Under the pieces are notes generated by a model, which was not told where the DNA came from, made no database searches, and saw nothing but the letters and a program-made list of their open reading frames with translations. The translations under genes and the position numbers were made by a program. Positions 1-8,123 of a stretch of 64,000 nucleotides of DNA are shown here, piece by piece; within the stretch, counting starts at the first letter, position 1; the number at the start of each line of letters is the position of its first letter. This stretch comes from Priestia iocasae (lineage in GTDB: Bacteria; Bacillota; Bacilli; Bacillales; Bacillaceae_H): the NCBI RefSeq assembly GCF_016909075.1, contig NZ_JAFBFC010000003.1, forward strand, positions 186,001-250,000, read 5' to 3'.

Positions 1-38
1 CATTTTTTGTCAACCACGCTTTTACTTATTTTAATTGC

Positions 39-1742
39 CTAAAAGAGCACACTTCGTTCAACTTCTTTTAATCCATAAAAATAACCCTTGTTCGCCATTA
101 ACTCATCAAACGAGCCAACTTCGATGATTTCTCCTCCGTCCATGACAATGATTTGGTCCATTTGTTCAAGACCCGTTAAGCGGTGACTAACGAGAATGAG
201 CGTATCATTTTTTGCACGAGCAAAAATTTCGTCATAGACGCGGCGTTCCGCTAAAACATCCATTGACGACGTTGGTTCATCGAGTAACCATAGCTGACCT
301 TGACGCAACAACGCACGAGCAATTGCAAGCTTCTGCTTTTCACCACCTGATAAGTTTTCACCTTTTTCATACACAGGATCATCAAGCAGCTTCGTTAGTC
401 CAACGGCTGTAAGCACATCTTGCAGCTCATTATCTTTCGCATCTTCTCTTGCGATACATAAGTTTTCGCGAATGGTTCCGTAAAAGAAATGATTTTCTTG
501 CAACACGACATTGCTTTTTGCCCATAAGCTTTCTTGATTCAGCTCATTGATAGACGTACCATTTACCGTAATTTCCCCCTCATCTGCTGGATACATGTTC
601 ATCACAAGCTGTAAAAGCGTCGATTTTCCTGAACCTGATGGACCTACGATCGCTGTTTTCGATCCAGCTGGAAACGAAACAGATACGTTATTTAGAGTGG
701 GACGCATGTGATCAAACAAAAACTGAACATGTTGCACATCAATAGAAATCGGTCCTTCTTTTACATCTAGCAATCTCTCTTGCTTTATCGGTGTCTCGTT
801 TACAACTGAAAACAAGCGAGAAGCGGCTCTTCGGCTATCTTCTGCGTATCCGGGGAACGCTGCAAGCGGAATAGAAAATTCAAATACATTTAATGAAATC
901 ATCACAAGCATGGCTAAATACAAACCGTCCAAGCGACCCTCAACCACTTCATAGGCACCTACAGCAAGTACGGCACAACTGACAACCATCGCAACAGCCA
1001 TATTTAATGACTGCGTTCGATTTCCTCGATTCTCTTTGTCTCTTTGCTCCTCAATATACACATCCGATAGTTTGCGAAGCTGTTCCTCTTTTTCATGAAG
1101 TCGTCCGTAAATTTTTAAATCACGAAAGCCATATAAAAGCTCTGTTACTTCTGACGACAAGACGTTACGGTTTCCTTGCACAGAATCCTCTACACGCTTT
1201 TGTGTCCAGGTGAAAAAAAGTGGTACGATAACTCCTGTCACAATCATTCCCGCAAACAACGTCCATGCTACATTAACAGAATAAAACGTCGTAAAGAAAA
1301 TCGTGCTTAAGAAAACGAGTAAAAATACAAGCGGAGGATAGAACACACGTAAAAAGAAATTTTGTAAGCTTTCTACATCGCCTACGATTCGTGATAGCAA
1401 GTCACCGCTTCGGTATTTGTGTAAAATACGCGGTGTCAATGGCTCTAGCTTTTCAAAGAATGTCACGCGAATGTTCCCTAAAATCGTAAACGTACCGCGG
1501 TGTGACACGAGGCGCTCTCCGTAACGACTGAGCGCGCGTGAAATACCAATTAGCTTTAACAGCGCTAGCATAACCGTGAGCGTATAGAGCGGTGGTAAAA
1601 GAGCTGCTTTTGAAATGAGATAGCCGCTTGACGCAAATAAGGCGACACCTAGTACACCCGCTAAAAAGCCAAATAAAATGGTGAGCCAAATATCTTTTTT
1701 CTCTTTCCACATTAAGCGAATAATCGGTACTAAATCTCTCAT
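39..1742 (-). CDS. cydC: Thiol/heme ABC exporter subunit CydC
   Basis: 567-residue half-transporter: N-terminal six-helix ABC exporter membrane domain (about residues 15-300) and C-terminal ATPase with Walker A GPSGSGKST, signature LSGGEKQ and Walker B LWLLDEPTSS. In the known family CydC pairs with CydD to export thiols (and is linked to heme handling), which cytochrome bd assembly needs. It is the last gene of the cyd operon; its ATG overlaps the stop of cydD by 4 bp, so translation is probably coupled. The SGYLISKAAL segment is typical of the TIGR02868 (CydC) branch; in Bacillus subtilis naming the two ABC genes may carry swapped letters. Confidence 0.93.
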   Translation of the reverse strand: MRDLVPIIRLMWKEKKDIWLTILFGFLAGVLGVALFASSGYLISKAALLPPLYTLTVMLALLKLIGISRALSRYGERLVSHRGTFTILGNIRVTFFEKLEPLTPRILHKYRSGDLLSRIVGDVESLQNFFLRVFYPPLVFLLVFLSTIFFTTFYSVNVAWTLFAGMIVTGVIVPLFFTWTQKRVEDSVQGNRNVLSSEVTELLYGFRDLKIYGRLHEKEEQLRKLSDVYIEEQRDKENRGNRTQSLNMAVAMVVSCAVLAVGAYEVVEGRLDGLYLAMLVMISLNVFEFSIPLAAFPGYAEDSRRAASRLFSVVNETPIKQERLLDVKEGPISIDVQHVQFLFDHMRPTLNNVSVSFPAGSKTAIVGPSGSGKSTLLQLVMNMYPADEGEITVNGTSINELNQESLWAKSNVVLQENHFFYGTIRENLCIAREDAKDNELQDVLTAVGLTKLLDDPVYEKGENLSGGEKQKLAIARALLRQGQLWLLDEPTSSMDVLAERRVYDEIFARAKNDTLILVSHRLTGLEQMDQIIVMDGGEIIEVGSFDELMANKGYFYGLKEVERSVLF

Positions 1743-3466
1743 GTGACAGCCTCCCCTCTATGCACGGTTACCATATGACGATATGGCTCTACGCGTTCTA
1801 GTAGTTCATCATGTGTGCCTTTAGCAGCAAGTGCTCCGTCTTGTAAGAAATAGATCGTATCTGCATCGCGAATCGTATGCAAGCGATGCGCTACGGTTAC
1901 AATCGTCGCTTCTTTTCCTAACTCTTTCATGGATTGCTGAAGCACTTGTTCTGTATATAAATCAAGTCCTGTAGTCGGTTCATCAAATAAGATAAACCCT
2001 GGTTTTTTCAAGAAGGCACGTGCTAATGCCAGACGTTGCTTTTCTCCACCAGAAAGCCCGCGCCCACCTTCCCCAATGACGGTTTCATATCCAAATTCGA
2101 GCGATTCGATCATCGATGAGAGGCCTGCTTTTTGTGCGGCTGCTTGAATGTCTTCAAACGTTGCTTTTTTGTTTCCACCGATTGCAATGTTTTCGGCAAT
2201 CGTTCCAGCAAATACAAACGGATGCTGTGAAATGTAACTAATTTGGTCAAACCAACTCTTCTCTTCGTAGTGATTGCGTCGTTTGCCATTTATCATCACT
2301 TCTCCTGAAGCAGGCTGCAACAAGCCTGCAAGCACGTGCAACAATGTCGTTTTCCCTGCTCCATTCGGTCCAACAATCGCCACTTTTTCGTAAGGTTGAA
2401 TCGTTGCATGTATATCATTCAATGAAAACGCGCCTTGTTCATATGAAAAGGAAACATCCTGTAATTCAATCGTTGGAGGAGAATTTACTAAAGGTGTCTC
2501 TCCCCATTGAACCCCTGCGTCTTCTTGTTCAAGCTCTTCTAACACACTTTTCGCCGCTCCCATGCTACCGCGCCCTGCATGAAAGGCACTTCCAAGATCT
2601 TTTAACGATAAATAAAAATCCGGCACTAAAATTAAAATGAAGAATGCTGAAAAGAACGAGATGTTTTCAAAGATCACGATTTGCAAGCCTAGCTCAAACG
2701 CAACAAGTCCAATACTAAGCATTGAGATAAATTCAAGTGACAGCGCTGATAAAAACGCTATCTTCAACACTTGCATCGTCGCATCGCGGAACGCAAAGCT
2801 ACTTGTTTCAATGTCTTGCTTTTGGCGACGCGCACGACCAACTAGCTTTAACGTCACTAGTCCTTGCAACACGTCTAAAAAGTGACCAGAGAACATCGAC
2901 ATTTTCTCAAGCTGCTCTTCAGATTTTTGCTTTGTTTTCATCCCAACAAGTGCCATAAATAACGGAATAAATGGTGCTGTAATGAGTAAAATGAGTCCTG
3001 AATACACGTGCTGAGTAAATACTGCAAGTAAGATAAAGAGCGGGATGAACGTCGTCTGAATCATTTGTGGAATGTAGGCGCTAAAGTACGGATCAAGCTC
3101 ATCCACCGCATCCATGATCGTATTTACTTTTCGACCCGTCTGTCCACTTAATGACGCTTGAATCGGATTGTGCGTCATCTTTTTGATAAGTGCCATTCGT
3201 ACATTTCTCTTTACCGTTGCCGCAAGTGACATCCCTGCTTTTCGACCGCCATACATACATAAGACGCGTGCAAATGACACAACAAGCAAACTAACAATTA
3301 ACGGAATGACATCTTGAAACGATGCACTTTTTAAAAAGACGCCATCTACTACTTTCACAAAAAAGTACGCTTGAGCAACCATTGTCGCTCCTGTTAACGC
3401 CGCATATAGCATGAGAAATCGTATTCTTTTTTTCTGCTCAAACGCCATTTGCTTCAGCTGCTTCAT
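1739..3466 (-). CDS. cydD: Thiol/heme ABC exporter subunit CydD
   Basis: 575-residue half-transporter with an ABC exporter membrane domain (residues about 15-310) and an ATPase domain showing Walker A GPNGAGKTT, signature LSGGEKQ and Walker B FILFDEPTTGLD. It matches the CydD branch (TIGR02857-like) and should heterodimerise with the product of the next gene in the cytoplasmic membrane. The start is the ATG preceded by AGAGGGGATTAGA. A hairpin lies between cydS and this gene, so expression of the exporter may be lower than that of the oxidase. Confidence 0.93.
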   Translation of the reverse strand: MKQLKQMAFEQKKRIRFLMLYAALTGATMVAQAYFFVKVVDGVFLKSASFQDVIPLIVSLLVVSFARVLCMYGGRKAGMSLAATVKRNVRMALIKKMTHNPIQASLSGQTGRKVNTIMDAVDELDPYFSAYIPQMIQTTFIPLFILLAVFTQHVYSGLILLITAPFIPLFMALVGMKTKQKSEEQLEKMSMFSGHFLDVLQGLVTLKLVGRARRQKQDIETSSFAFRDATMQVLKIAFLSALSLEFISMLSIGLVAFELGLQIVIFENISFFSAFFILILVPDFYLSLKDLGSAFHAGRGSMGAAKSVLEELEQEDAGVQWGETPLVNSPPTIELQDVSFSYEQGAFSLNDIHATIQPYEKVAIVGPNGAGKTTLLHVLAGLLQPASGEVMINGKRRNHYEEKSWFDQISYISQHPFVFAGTIAENIAIGGNKKATFEDIQAAAQKAGLSSMIESLEFGYETVIGEGGRGLSGGEKQRLALARAFLKKPGFILFDEPTTGLDLYTEQVLQQSMKELGKEATIVTVAHRLHTIRDADTIYFLQDGALAAKGTHDELLERVEPYRHMVTVHRGEAVT

Positions 3467-3488
3467 TCTAATCCCCTCTTTTTAGTGA

Positions 3489-3515
3489 AAAAGTGCCCGA
3501 TTAGCGAGCACTTTT
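3489..3515 (-). terminator. Intercistronic hairpin between cydS and cydD
   Basis: Eleven-base arms (AAAAGTGCTCG / CGGGCACTTTT with one G-U type mismatch) around a 5-nt loop, followed on the minus strand by five T. It sits just after the cydS stop and 23 bp before cydD. The T-tract is short, so partial termination or mRNA 3'-end protection is more likely than a full stop. Confidence 0.6.
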
Positions 3516-3519
3516 ACGT

Positions 3520-3624
3520 TCATTTTTCATATGGATTTTTCCCTTTTGCTCCCCACACAAACAGTCCAACAACCGTTAGTACAAGAATAAGAACGGGAGC
3601 GACCATGATTAAAAAGGTATCCAT
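3520..3624 (-). CDS. cydS: CydS-like third subunit of cytochrome bd oxidase
   Basis: A 34-residue peptide starting MDTFLIMVAPVLILVL and ending GAKGKNPYEK, with one membrane helix (about residues 3-25). It has a strong ribosome site (AGGAGGGAACGAA-ATG) and begins 11 bp after the cydB stop. The bd oxidase of Geobacillus thermodenitrificans contains a 33-residue single-helix subunit, CydS, with a similar start (FLIM-AP pattern), so I assign this ORF as CydS. Known role of CydS: it packs against CydA and stabilises the heme region. Length, position and hydrophobicity all fit. Confidence 0.85.
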   Translation of the reverse strand: MDTFLIMVAPVLILVLTVVGLFVWGAKGKNPYEK

Positions 3625-3635
3625 TTCGTTCCCTC

Positions 3636-4649
3636 CTATCGCTTTCCTTCGACATATTCGTTATCAAATAAAAACAGACGAAGTAACAAATACAGTGACG
3701 GCACTAGTAATAACAAGCCCGCAATAAATGCAAGTACAAGGGCAATGGCCATCGTTTCGTTCGTAAAGCTATCGTAAATCGTGACATATGGATACAGCAC
3801 ATACGGCAAATGTGAAGCACCGTATCCGAAAAAGGCGGTTGCAAACTGAAGCATTACAAGAATAAATGAAAGCCCTAAGTTTTTCTTCTTCCAAATGAAG
3901 TACACCGCTCCAAGGAAAAACAGAAACGATAAAGCGAATAGCCATGATACATCCATCATTCGGTTAAAATGGTCTGGATTATGACGACTCATTGCTAAAA
4001 ATACGAGAAAGCTTGCTAAAATCGTTGGTGCACTCCAAAATAACGCATATCCTCTTAATAAATCAAACGCTCCTTTATCTTTCGCTTTATGAGAATAAAA
4101 CGTTAAGAAACACGCCGAGATGTAGAGAACACTCACAATCGCAAGCAACACAACGGCCCATGCGTAAAAGCTTGTGAATAGCTCGCTATAGTTCAAGCTC
4201 ACGCTATCTCCATTTACTGTCATATACCCACCTTCTGAAATCGTCAACACGACGGATAACGACGCTGGAATAAGAAGTCCCGTTGCTCCATATAAAAGCT
4301 GATACCAGCTACTTTCTTTATGTCCGTAATGATGGAAGGCATAATACGAACCGCGTAGCGCAATTAAAACAATCGCGATGCTCCCTGGTACTAAAAGCGC
4401 TGTTCCATAATAAAAGGCAAGCGATGGAAAGAACCCAACTAAGCCTACGTAAAAGAAGATTAAAAAGACATTTGTTACTTCCCACACCGGTGACAAATAA
4501 CGATTGATTACTTTTTTGACAATTTGACCACGCCCAGTAAGCGTCGTGTAATAGTTGAAAAATCCAGCACCGAAATCGATGGACGCTACGATGAGATATC
4601 CGTATAAAAACGTCCAAAGTACGGTAATACCAAGCAATTCATAATTCAT
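3636..4649 (-). CDS. cydB: Cytochrome bd ubiquinol oxidase subunit II
   Basis: 337 residues with about eight to nine membrane helices; the N-terminus (ITVLWTFLYGYLIVASIDFGAG) is characteristic of CydB. It forms the membrane oxidase with CydA and CydS, reducing O2 to water with quinol electrons and high oxygen affinity. The ATG is preceded by AAGGAGGGACGTTAC and lies 13 bp after cydA. Confidence 0.95.
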   Translation of the reverse strand: MNYELLGITVLWTFLYGYLIVASIDFGAGFFNYYTTLTGRGQIVKKVINRYLSPVWEVTNVFLIFFYVGLVGFFPSLAFYYGTALLVPGSIAIVLIALRGSYYAFHHYGHKESSWYQLLYGATGLLIPASLSVVLTISEGGYMTVNGDSVSLNYSELFTSFYAWAVVLLAIVSVLYISACFLTFYSHKAKDKGAFDLLRGYALFWSAPTILASFLVFLAMSRHNPDHFNRMMDVSWLFALSFLFFLGAVYFIWKKKNLGLSFILVMLQFATAFFGYGASHLPYVLYPYVTIYDSFTNETMAIALVLAFIAGLLLLVPSLYLLLRLFLFDNEYVEGKR

Positions 4650-4662
4650 GTAACGTCCCTCC

Positions 4663-5994
4663 TTATTCGATTCCGCGTTTTTCTAATTCACGTTCTACCG
4701 GATTTTCTTTAAATGTGCGGCGCAAGACCGTCACAGCCGATACGGCTAAAATAACATAGAGCACGATGAATAGATATAACATCACATCCACATAGCCTGA
4801 TGTTGTGGCACCTTCTGCTGTTGTCATGTAGCCTCGAAGAATCCAAGGCTGTCTTCCCTCTTCGGTGAAGAACCATCCTGCTTCAATCGCCAGCATCGCA
4901 AGCGGCCCACTGCTCACAATCAACCATAAAAGTGGCTTGTTCAATTCATTAGATTTCTTACGCCACTTCATAAACACATAAATAAAGGAAATGAACGCTA
5001 AAAACATCCCAATGGCAACCATTAAATCAAATAGGTAGTGAACCACAAGTGGTGGCCATTGTTCTTCTGGAAATTCTTCAAGTCCAATCACTTCAGATCC
5101 TGGTGTACCATGCGCTAAAATGCTTAATGCGTAAGGTATTTCAAGCGCGTACTTCACTTCATTGTTTTCATCTAAAATCCCACCTAGGATCAGAGACGCT
5201 TCTTCAACAGTTTCAAAATGCCACTCAGCCGCTGCTAGCTTTTCAGGTTGATATTTTGCAAGATACTTACCCGATAAATCACCGATGAGCGCAGTACTGA
5301 TGGCACACACAAACGCAACGACCATTGATAGGTGAAGCGCCTTTTTATGATACACATGGTTACGGCCACGCAAAATCATAAACGCCGCAATCGCTGCGAG
5401 CACACATGCTGATGTTAAATACGCAGATGATAACACATGCGCCATTTTCGTTGGCGTTGCTGGATTAAACATCGCCATAATTGGATTAATACCCGTTAAC
5501 ACACCGTTTTCTAAATTAAATCCTAGCGGTGCATTCATAAATCCATTTACGGTTGTAATGAAAAAGCCAGACATTGTGGCTCCTAACGCCACTGGAATCA
5601 GCAGCAACAAGTGAATCATTTTGTTTTTAAAGCGATCCCACGTATATAAGTAGATTCCTAGAAAAATGGCTTCAAAGAAGAAAGCAAACGTTTCTAAAAA
5701 CAGTGGTAAACTAATGGTCTGCCCAGCTACCTGCATAAAGTTTGGCCATAGTAAGCTTAACTGCAACGCAATGGCCGTTCCTGTTACAACCCCAACGGCA
5801 ACAGTAATAATATACCCACGCGCCCAACGTCTCGCTAATAAATGATAATGCTCATCGTTTCGACGAATTCCAATCCACTCCGCTAATGCAATGAGGAGCG
5901 GAACCCCTACACCTAGCGTCGAGAAAATGGTATGAAACGCTAATGTTAAACCTGTTAAGATTCGACTATATAAGACCGGATCATACTCAAACAA
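4663..5994 (-). CDS. cydA: Cytochrome bd ubiquinol oxidase subunit I
   Basis: 443 residues, about nine membrane helices. The N-terminal LTLAFHTIFSTLGVG carries a conserved heme-ligand histidine and the GRQPW motif near residue 380 belongs to the quinol site (Q-loop). The short Q-loop is normal for Bacillaceae. The subunit carries hemes b558, b595 and d. Initiation is at TTG, preceded by GGAGGAAGAGCC. It heads the cyd operon and lies downstream of three Rex-like boxes, so expression at low oxygen/high NADH is expected. Confidence 0.95.
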   Translation of the reverse strand: MFEYDPVLYSRILTGLTLAFHTIFSTLGVGVPLLIALAEWIGIRRNDEHYHLLARRWARGYIITVAVGVVTGTAIALQLSLLWPNFMQVAGQTISLPLFLETFAFFFEAIFLGIYLYTWDRFKNKMIHLLLLIPVALGATMSGFFITTVNGFMNAPLGFNLENGVLTGINPIMAMFNPATPTKMAHVLSSAYLTSACVLAAIAAFMILRGRNHVYHKKALHLSMVVAFVCAISTALIGDLSGKYLAKYQPEKLAAAEWHFETVEEASLILGGILDENNEVKYALEIPYALSILAHGTPGSEVIGLEEFPEEQWPPLVVHYLFDLMVAIGMFLAFISFIYVFMKWRKKSNELNKPLLWLIVSSGPLAMLAIEAGWFFTEEGRQPWILRGYMTTAEGATTSGYVDVMLYLFIVLYVILAVSAVTVLRRTFKENPVERELEKRGIE

Positions 5995-6088
5995 GGCTCT
6001 TCCTCCTTTAATCGTTATGTACGCTTTTCATTTGCATGCTTCTTCCCTTTGATTTCCACTTTTTTCATTCATTCAAACGTTCGCGAGT

Positions 6089-6106
6089 TTGTGAAATCAT
6101 TCACAT
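6089..6106. promoter_or_regulatory. Rex-like operator 1 upstream of cydA
   Basis: TTGTGAAATCATTCACAT agrees with the Rex consensus TTGTGAA-N4-TTCACAA at nearly all positions. Rex is the NADH-sensing repressor of cyd genes in Gram-positive bacteria. This is the best of the three candidate sites and lies about 95 bp before the cydA start. Confidence 0.75.
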
Positions 6107-6144
6107 AATTCTGTGGAGTAAAGGGAGATAAATCACTTACGCAC

Positions 6145-6173
6145 AGTATAAAAAAGAAAAATGTACTTTTCCA
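6145..6173 (-). promoter_or_regulatory. Possible cydA promoter
   Basis: On the minus strand TGGAAA, a 17-bp spacer and TATACT. The -35 is poor, as expected for an activated promoter. It would place Rex-like site 1 downstream and sites 2 and 3 upstream of the transcription start. Assignment is tentative. Confidence 0.35.
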
Positions 6174-6187
6174 TAGACTTCACGAAT

Positions 6188-6215
6188 TTGTAAAAGATTG
6201 TTCACAATTTCACAA
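6188..6215. promoter_or_regulatory. Rex-like operator 2 upstream of cydA
   Basis: A cluster of overlapping half-sites: TTGTAAAA, then TTCACAA twice. The 18-mer at 6198-6215 (TTGTTCACAATTTCACAA) keeps the right half exactly and the left half imperfectly. B. subtilis cydABCD has several Rex sites, so multiplicity is expected. Confidence 0.55.
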
Positions 6216-6312
6216 TCTTTGTTTTTTTCGAAGATTTCTTGCTTGACTTTTATTTCTTCTACTCCTAAAATATTCTGCTCACACGCATTGGTTTACCGAT
6301 AAAATGAACGAT

Positions 6313-6330
6313 TTGTGAACGGTTTCTCTT
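6313..6330. promoter_or_regulatory. Rex-like operator 3 (weak) upstream of cydA
   Basis: TTGTGAACGGTTTCTCTT has a perfect left half (TTGTGAA) and correct 4-bp spacer but a degenerate right half. Confidence 0.4.
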
Positions 6331-6364
6331 TTTAAATGCATGACAATCTAATTCGACCATTTTG

Positions 6365-6394
6365 TTAACATAATAATATTATTGTCTCTATACT
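6365..6394 (+). promoter_or_regulatory. Sigma-A-like promoter for the gene at 6514
   Basis: TTAACA (-35), 18-bp spacer, TATACT (-10), both 5/6 matches. It points toward the small membrane protein gene and would give a leader of about 110 nt. The spacer is AT-only over much of its length. Confidence 0.45.
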
Positions 6395-6513
6395 ATGTTG
6401 ATACATTTTAAAAATAGAAAGTAAATACGTTCTATAAGTGGTAAAATGAGGAAGTGCATTCAGCATACACTATATGAATCTAACATAGTTAATTGTGAGA
6501 GGAGTGTGTTTAG

Positions 6514-6810
6514 TTGGCTTTCATCATTGCGATTGGTGTACCACTTTTATTTGCGATTGTCAGTTATTTATTCACAAAAGAGAAATCAACCAAAATCAAA
6601 TGGATAACCTGGGGTCTTGTCACCATGTTTGTTTTTACACCATTCATCTCTTGGCTCATTGCCATCCCGTTTGGCATCCTCCAAAAAGATGGATTTGTAG
6701 CCATTGGGTTAATGATGCTATTGCTGCCGCTTTTTTTCCTTATTGGACTAATTGTGTTATTGATTGGTATTTTTAAAAAGAAAGATGTGAACGTTAAAAA
6801 CGCTAGTTAA
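6514..6810 (+). CDS. Small membrane protein, three predicted helices
   Basis: 98 residues with hydrophobic segments at about 1-20, 28-55 and 60-88 and a basic tail (KKKDVNVKNAS). I do not recognise the family. Initiation is at TTG, chosen because GAGAGGAG lies 9 bp upstream and no other start fits. It stands alone between the cydA control region and a bidirectional terminator. Confidence 0.7.
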   Translation: MAFIIAIGVPLLFAIVSYLFTKEKSTKIKWITWGLVTMFVFTPFISWLIAIPFGILQKDGFVAIGLMMLLLPLFFLIGLIVLLIGIFKKKDVNVKNAS

Positions 6811-6839
6811 CGCGTCATTTCTTGTTAACTAGCGTTTTT
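6796..6839. terminator. Bidirectional terminator
   Basis: Perfect 16-bp inverted repeat (AAAAACGCTAGTTAAC) with a 12-nt loop; T-runs on both strands. It overlaps the 3' end of the gene ending at 6810 and serves the convergent gene at 6850-7215. Confidence 0.9.
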
Positions 6840-6849
6840 ATTTTCAACT

Positions 6850-7215
6850 TCACTCAATCGAACTAAAAAGAAAGACAACATTCACCAAACAAAGTCCTAC
6901 TAAACAAACAAAAAAGAGCATTCGACCTTTCTTCCCCGTCCAATATATATTCAAAAGTGAAAAGTAAAGAGCCGCTGCTCCCCCTATAAATAGAAGAAAC
7001 TCTTTCACCTTCTTAGCCATCATTTTTTCTTCACCTAATTGAAGACCTTCAACTGCTTTAATTTGAAGTCCCTCTATATAATAAGGAACGGTTAAAATAG
7101 AAAGTGCTAATCCACCGAAGATGACAAACCCAATCATGTGCAATAGCTTTCTCATACTTAACTCTTTCTTTGTTTTCATTGTGACGTGCTGTTGTGTTTG
7201 TATGTTTGGCTCCAT
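6850..7215 (-). CDS. Hypothetical membrane protein, three predicted helices
   Basis: 121 residues: a polar N-terminus (about 1-22) and hydrophobic segments near 24-46, 71-88 and 97-117 separated by a basic loop (MMAKKVKE). The ATG follows GAGGTGAGGGGATAAA. No conserved motif points to a function. It is monocistronic and converges on the terminator at 6796-6839. Confidence 0.65.
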   Translation of the reverse strand: MEPNIQTQQHVTMKTKKELSMRKLLHMIGFVIFGGLALSILTVPYYIEGLQIKAVEGLQLGEEKMMAKKVKEFLLFIGGAAALYFSLLNIYWTGKKGRMLFFVCLVGLCLVNVVFLFSSIE

Positions 7216-7553
7216 TTTATCCCCTCACCTCGCCAATATGTTATATGTAGGTATACGTGAGATGGGGAAAAAAGTTTCAGCCTACCCTCCTCTTTTTCCA
7301 TTTGATAGTATAATCATAAAATTTCCAATAACGTGATTCACTTGTCCAATTTCCTTACGAATGGTGAAACAGATGAATATATTCAACAAGTAGATATCAA
7401 GCCTAACCACATTTTGTAAAAAAGACGAAAGCCTAGGTTTATTACATACATGTACATATATAAATAACTTTTTCACAAAAAACGAGAGTTTTTTTCCTTT
7501 CATTCGTTATATAAGATGTAAAAGCTTTTACAAAACCAAAAGGAGTTCAAAAG
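7216..7553. other. Gene-free interval between divergent genes
   Basis: AT-rich. I see the ribosome site of the gene at 7215, a palindrome at 7517-7532 and the ribosome site of the sigma factor gene. No coding frame here has a ribosome site, and I see no RNA structure. Confidence 0.5.
7517..7532. promoter_or_regulatory. Perfect 16-bp palindrome before the sigma factor gene
   Basis: TGTAAAAGCTTTTACA, ending 6 bp before the AAAGGAG ribosome site and just after a TATATAAG stretch that could be a -10. It resembles a cre site but lacks the central CG. A repressor operator or autoregulatory site is likely; the binding protein is unknown. Confidence 0.45.
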
Positions 7554-8123
7554 ATGAAAGCAACTGAACGGAATTTTATCAAGCGACTTCAGAACGAAAA
7601 AGAAGACGCGCTAGATTATATCGTCGACCATTACCTTTCTCTTGTGAAAGGAATTACCTATCACGTATTAAGTCCGTTAAAAAATGAAGGAGTCATTGAG
7701 GAGTGTGTAAATGATGTGTTTTTATCCATCTGGACGAACGCTCGTCAGTTTAAAGGAAAGAATGCCGATGATTTTAAAAAGTGGATTTGTACCATTACCA
7801 AATTTAAAGCGATTGACTACTACCGAAAAATAAGCAACCGTTGCGAACAAGCAACCGACTATATTGAAATGGAAGGTAGCACTTCAACGGAAGATGTTCT
7901 CGTCCTTTCAGAAAACCGAGCTGAATTAATGTCTCTTCTTGAACAGCTCGAACCGCTCGATCAAGAAATCTTTTTAATGAAATATTTCTTAGGTTTTAAG
8001 ATTGATGAGATTTGTGAGAGGCTCGGATTAACAAAATCAACTGTTAATAATCGACTGTATAGAGGAAAGAAGAAACTTCATCAAAAAGCTGAAAATCTAG
8101 CATTAGGAGGTACCCTTGCATGA
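7554..8123 (+). CDS. Sigma-70-family RNA polymerase factor (ECF-like)
   Basis: 189 residues. Region 2 covers about residues 20-95 (core-binding and -10 recognition, with the FKKWICTITKFKAIDYYRK stretch) and region 4 about residues 120-180 (LEPLDQEIFLMKYFLGF then the helix-turn-helix IDEICERLGLTKSTVNNRLYRGKKKL). It redirects RNA polymerase to a stress-type regulon that cannot be named from sequence. It overlaps the downstream DUF4179 gene by 4 bp, the usual sigma/anti-sigma arrangement. Start: ATG after AAAAGGAGTTCAAAAG. Confidence 0.88.
   Translation: MKATERNFIKRLQNEKEDALDYIVDHYLSLVKGITYHVLSPLKNEGVIEECVNDVFLSIWTNARQFKGKNADDFKKWICTITKFKAIDYYRKISNRCEQATDYIEMEGSTSTEDVLVLSENRAELMSLLEQLEPLDQEIFLMKYFLGFKIDEICERLGLTKSTVNNRLYRGKKKLHQKAENLALGGTLA

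Noticed and set aside
6020-6034. cre-like sequence before cydA (TGAAAAGCGTACA)
   Set aside because: The central CG is out of register with the cre consensus.
7282-7503. 73-codon minus-strand frame between the membrane protein and sigma genes
   Set aside because: No ribosome site and amino-acid use unlike a real protein.
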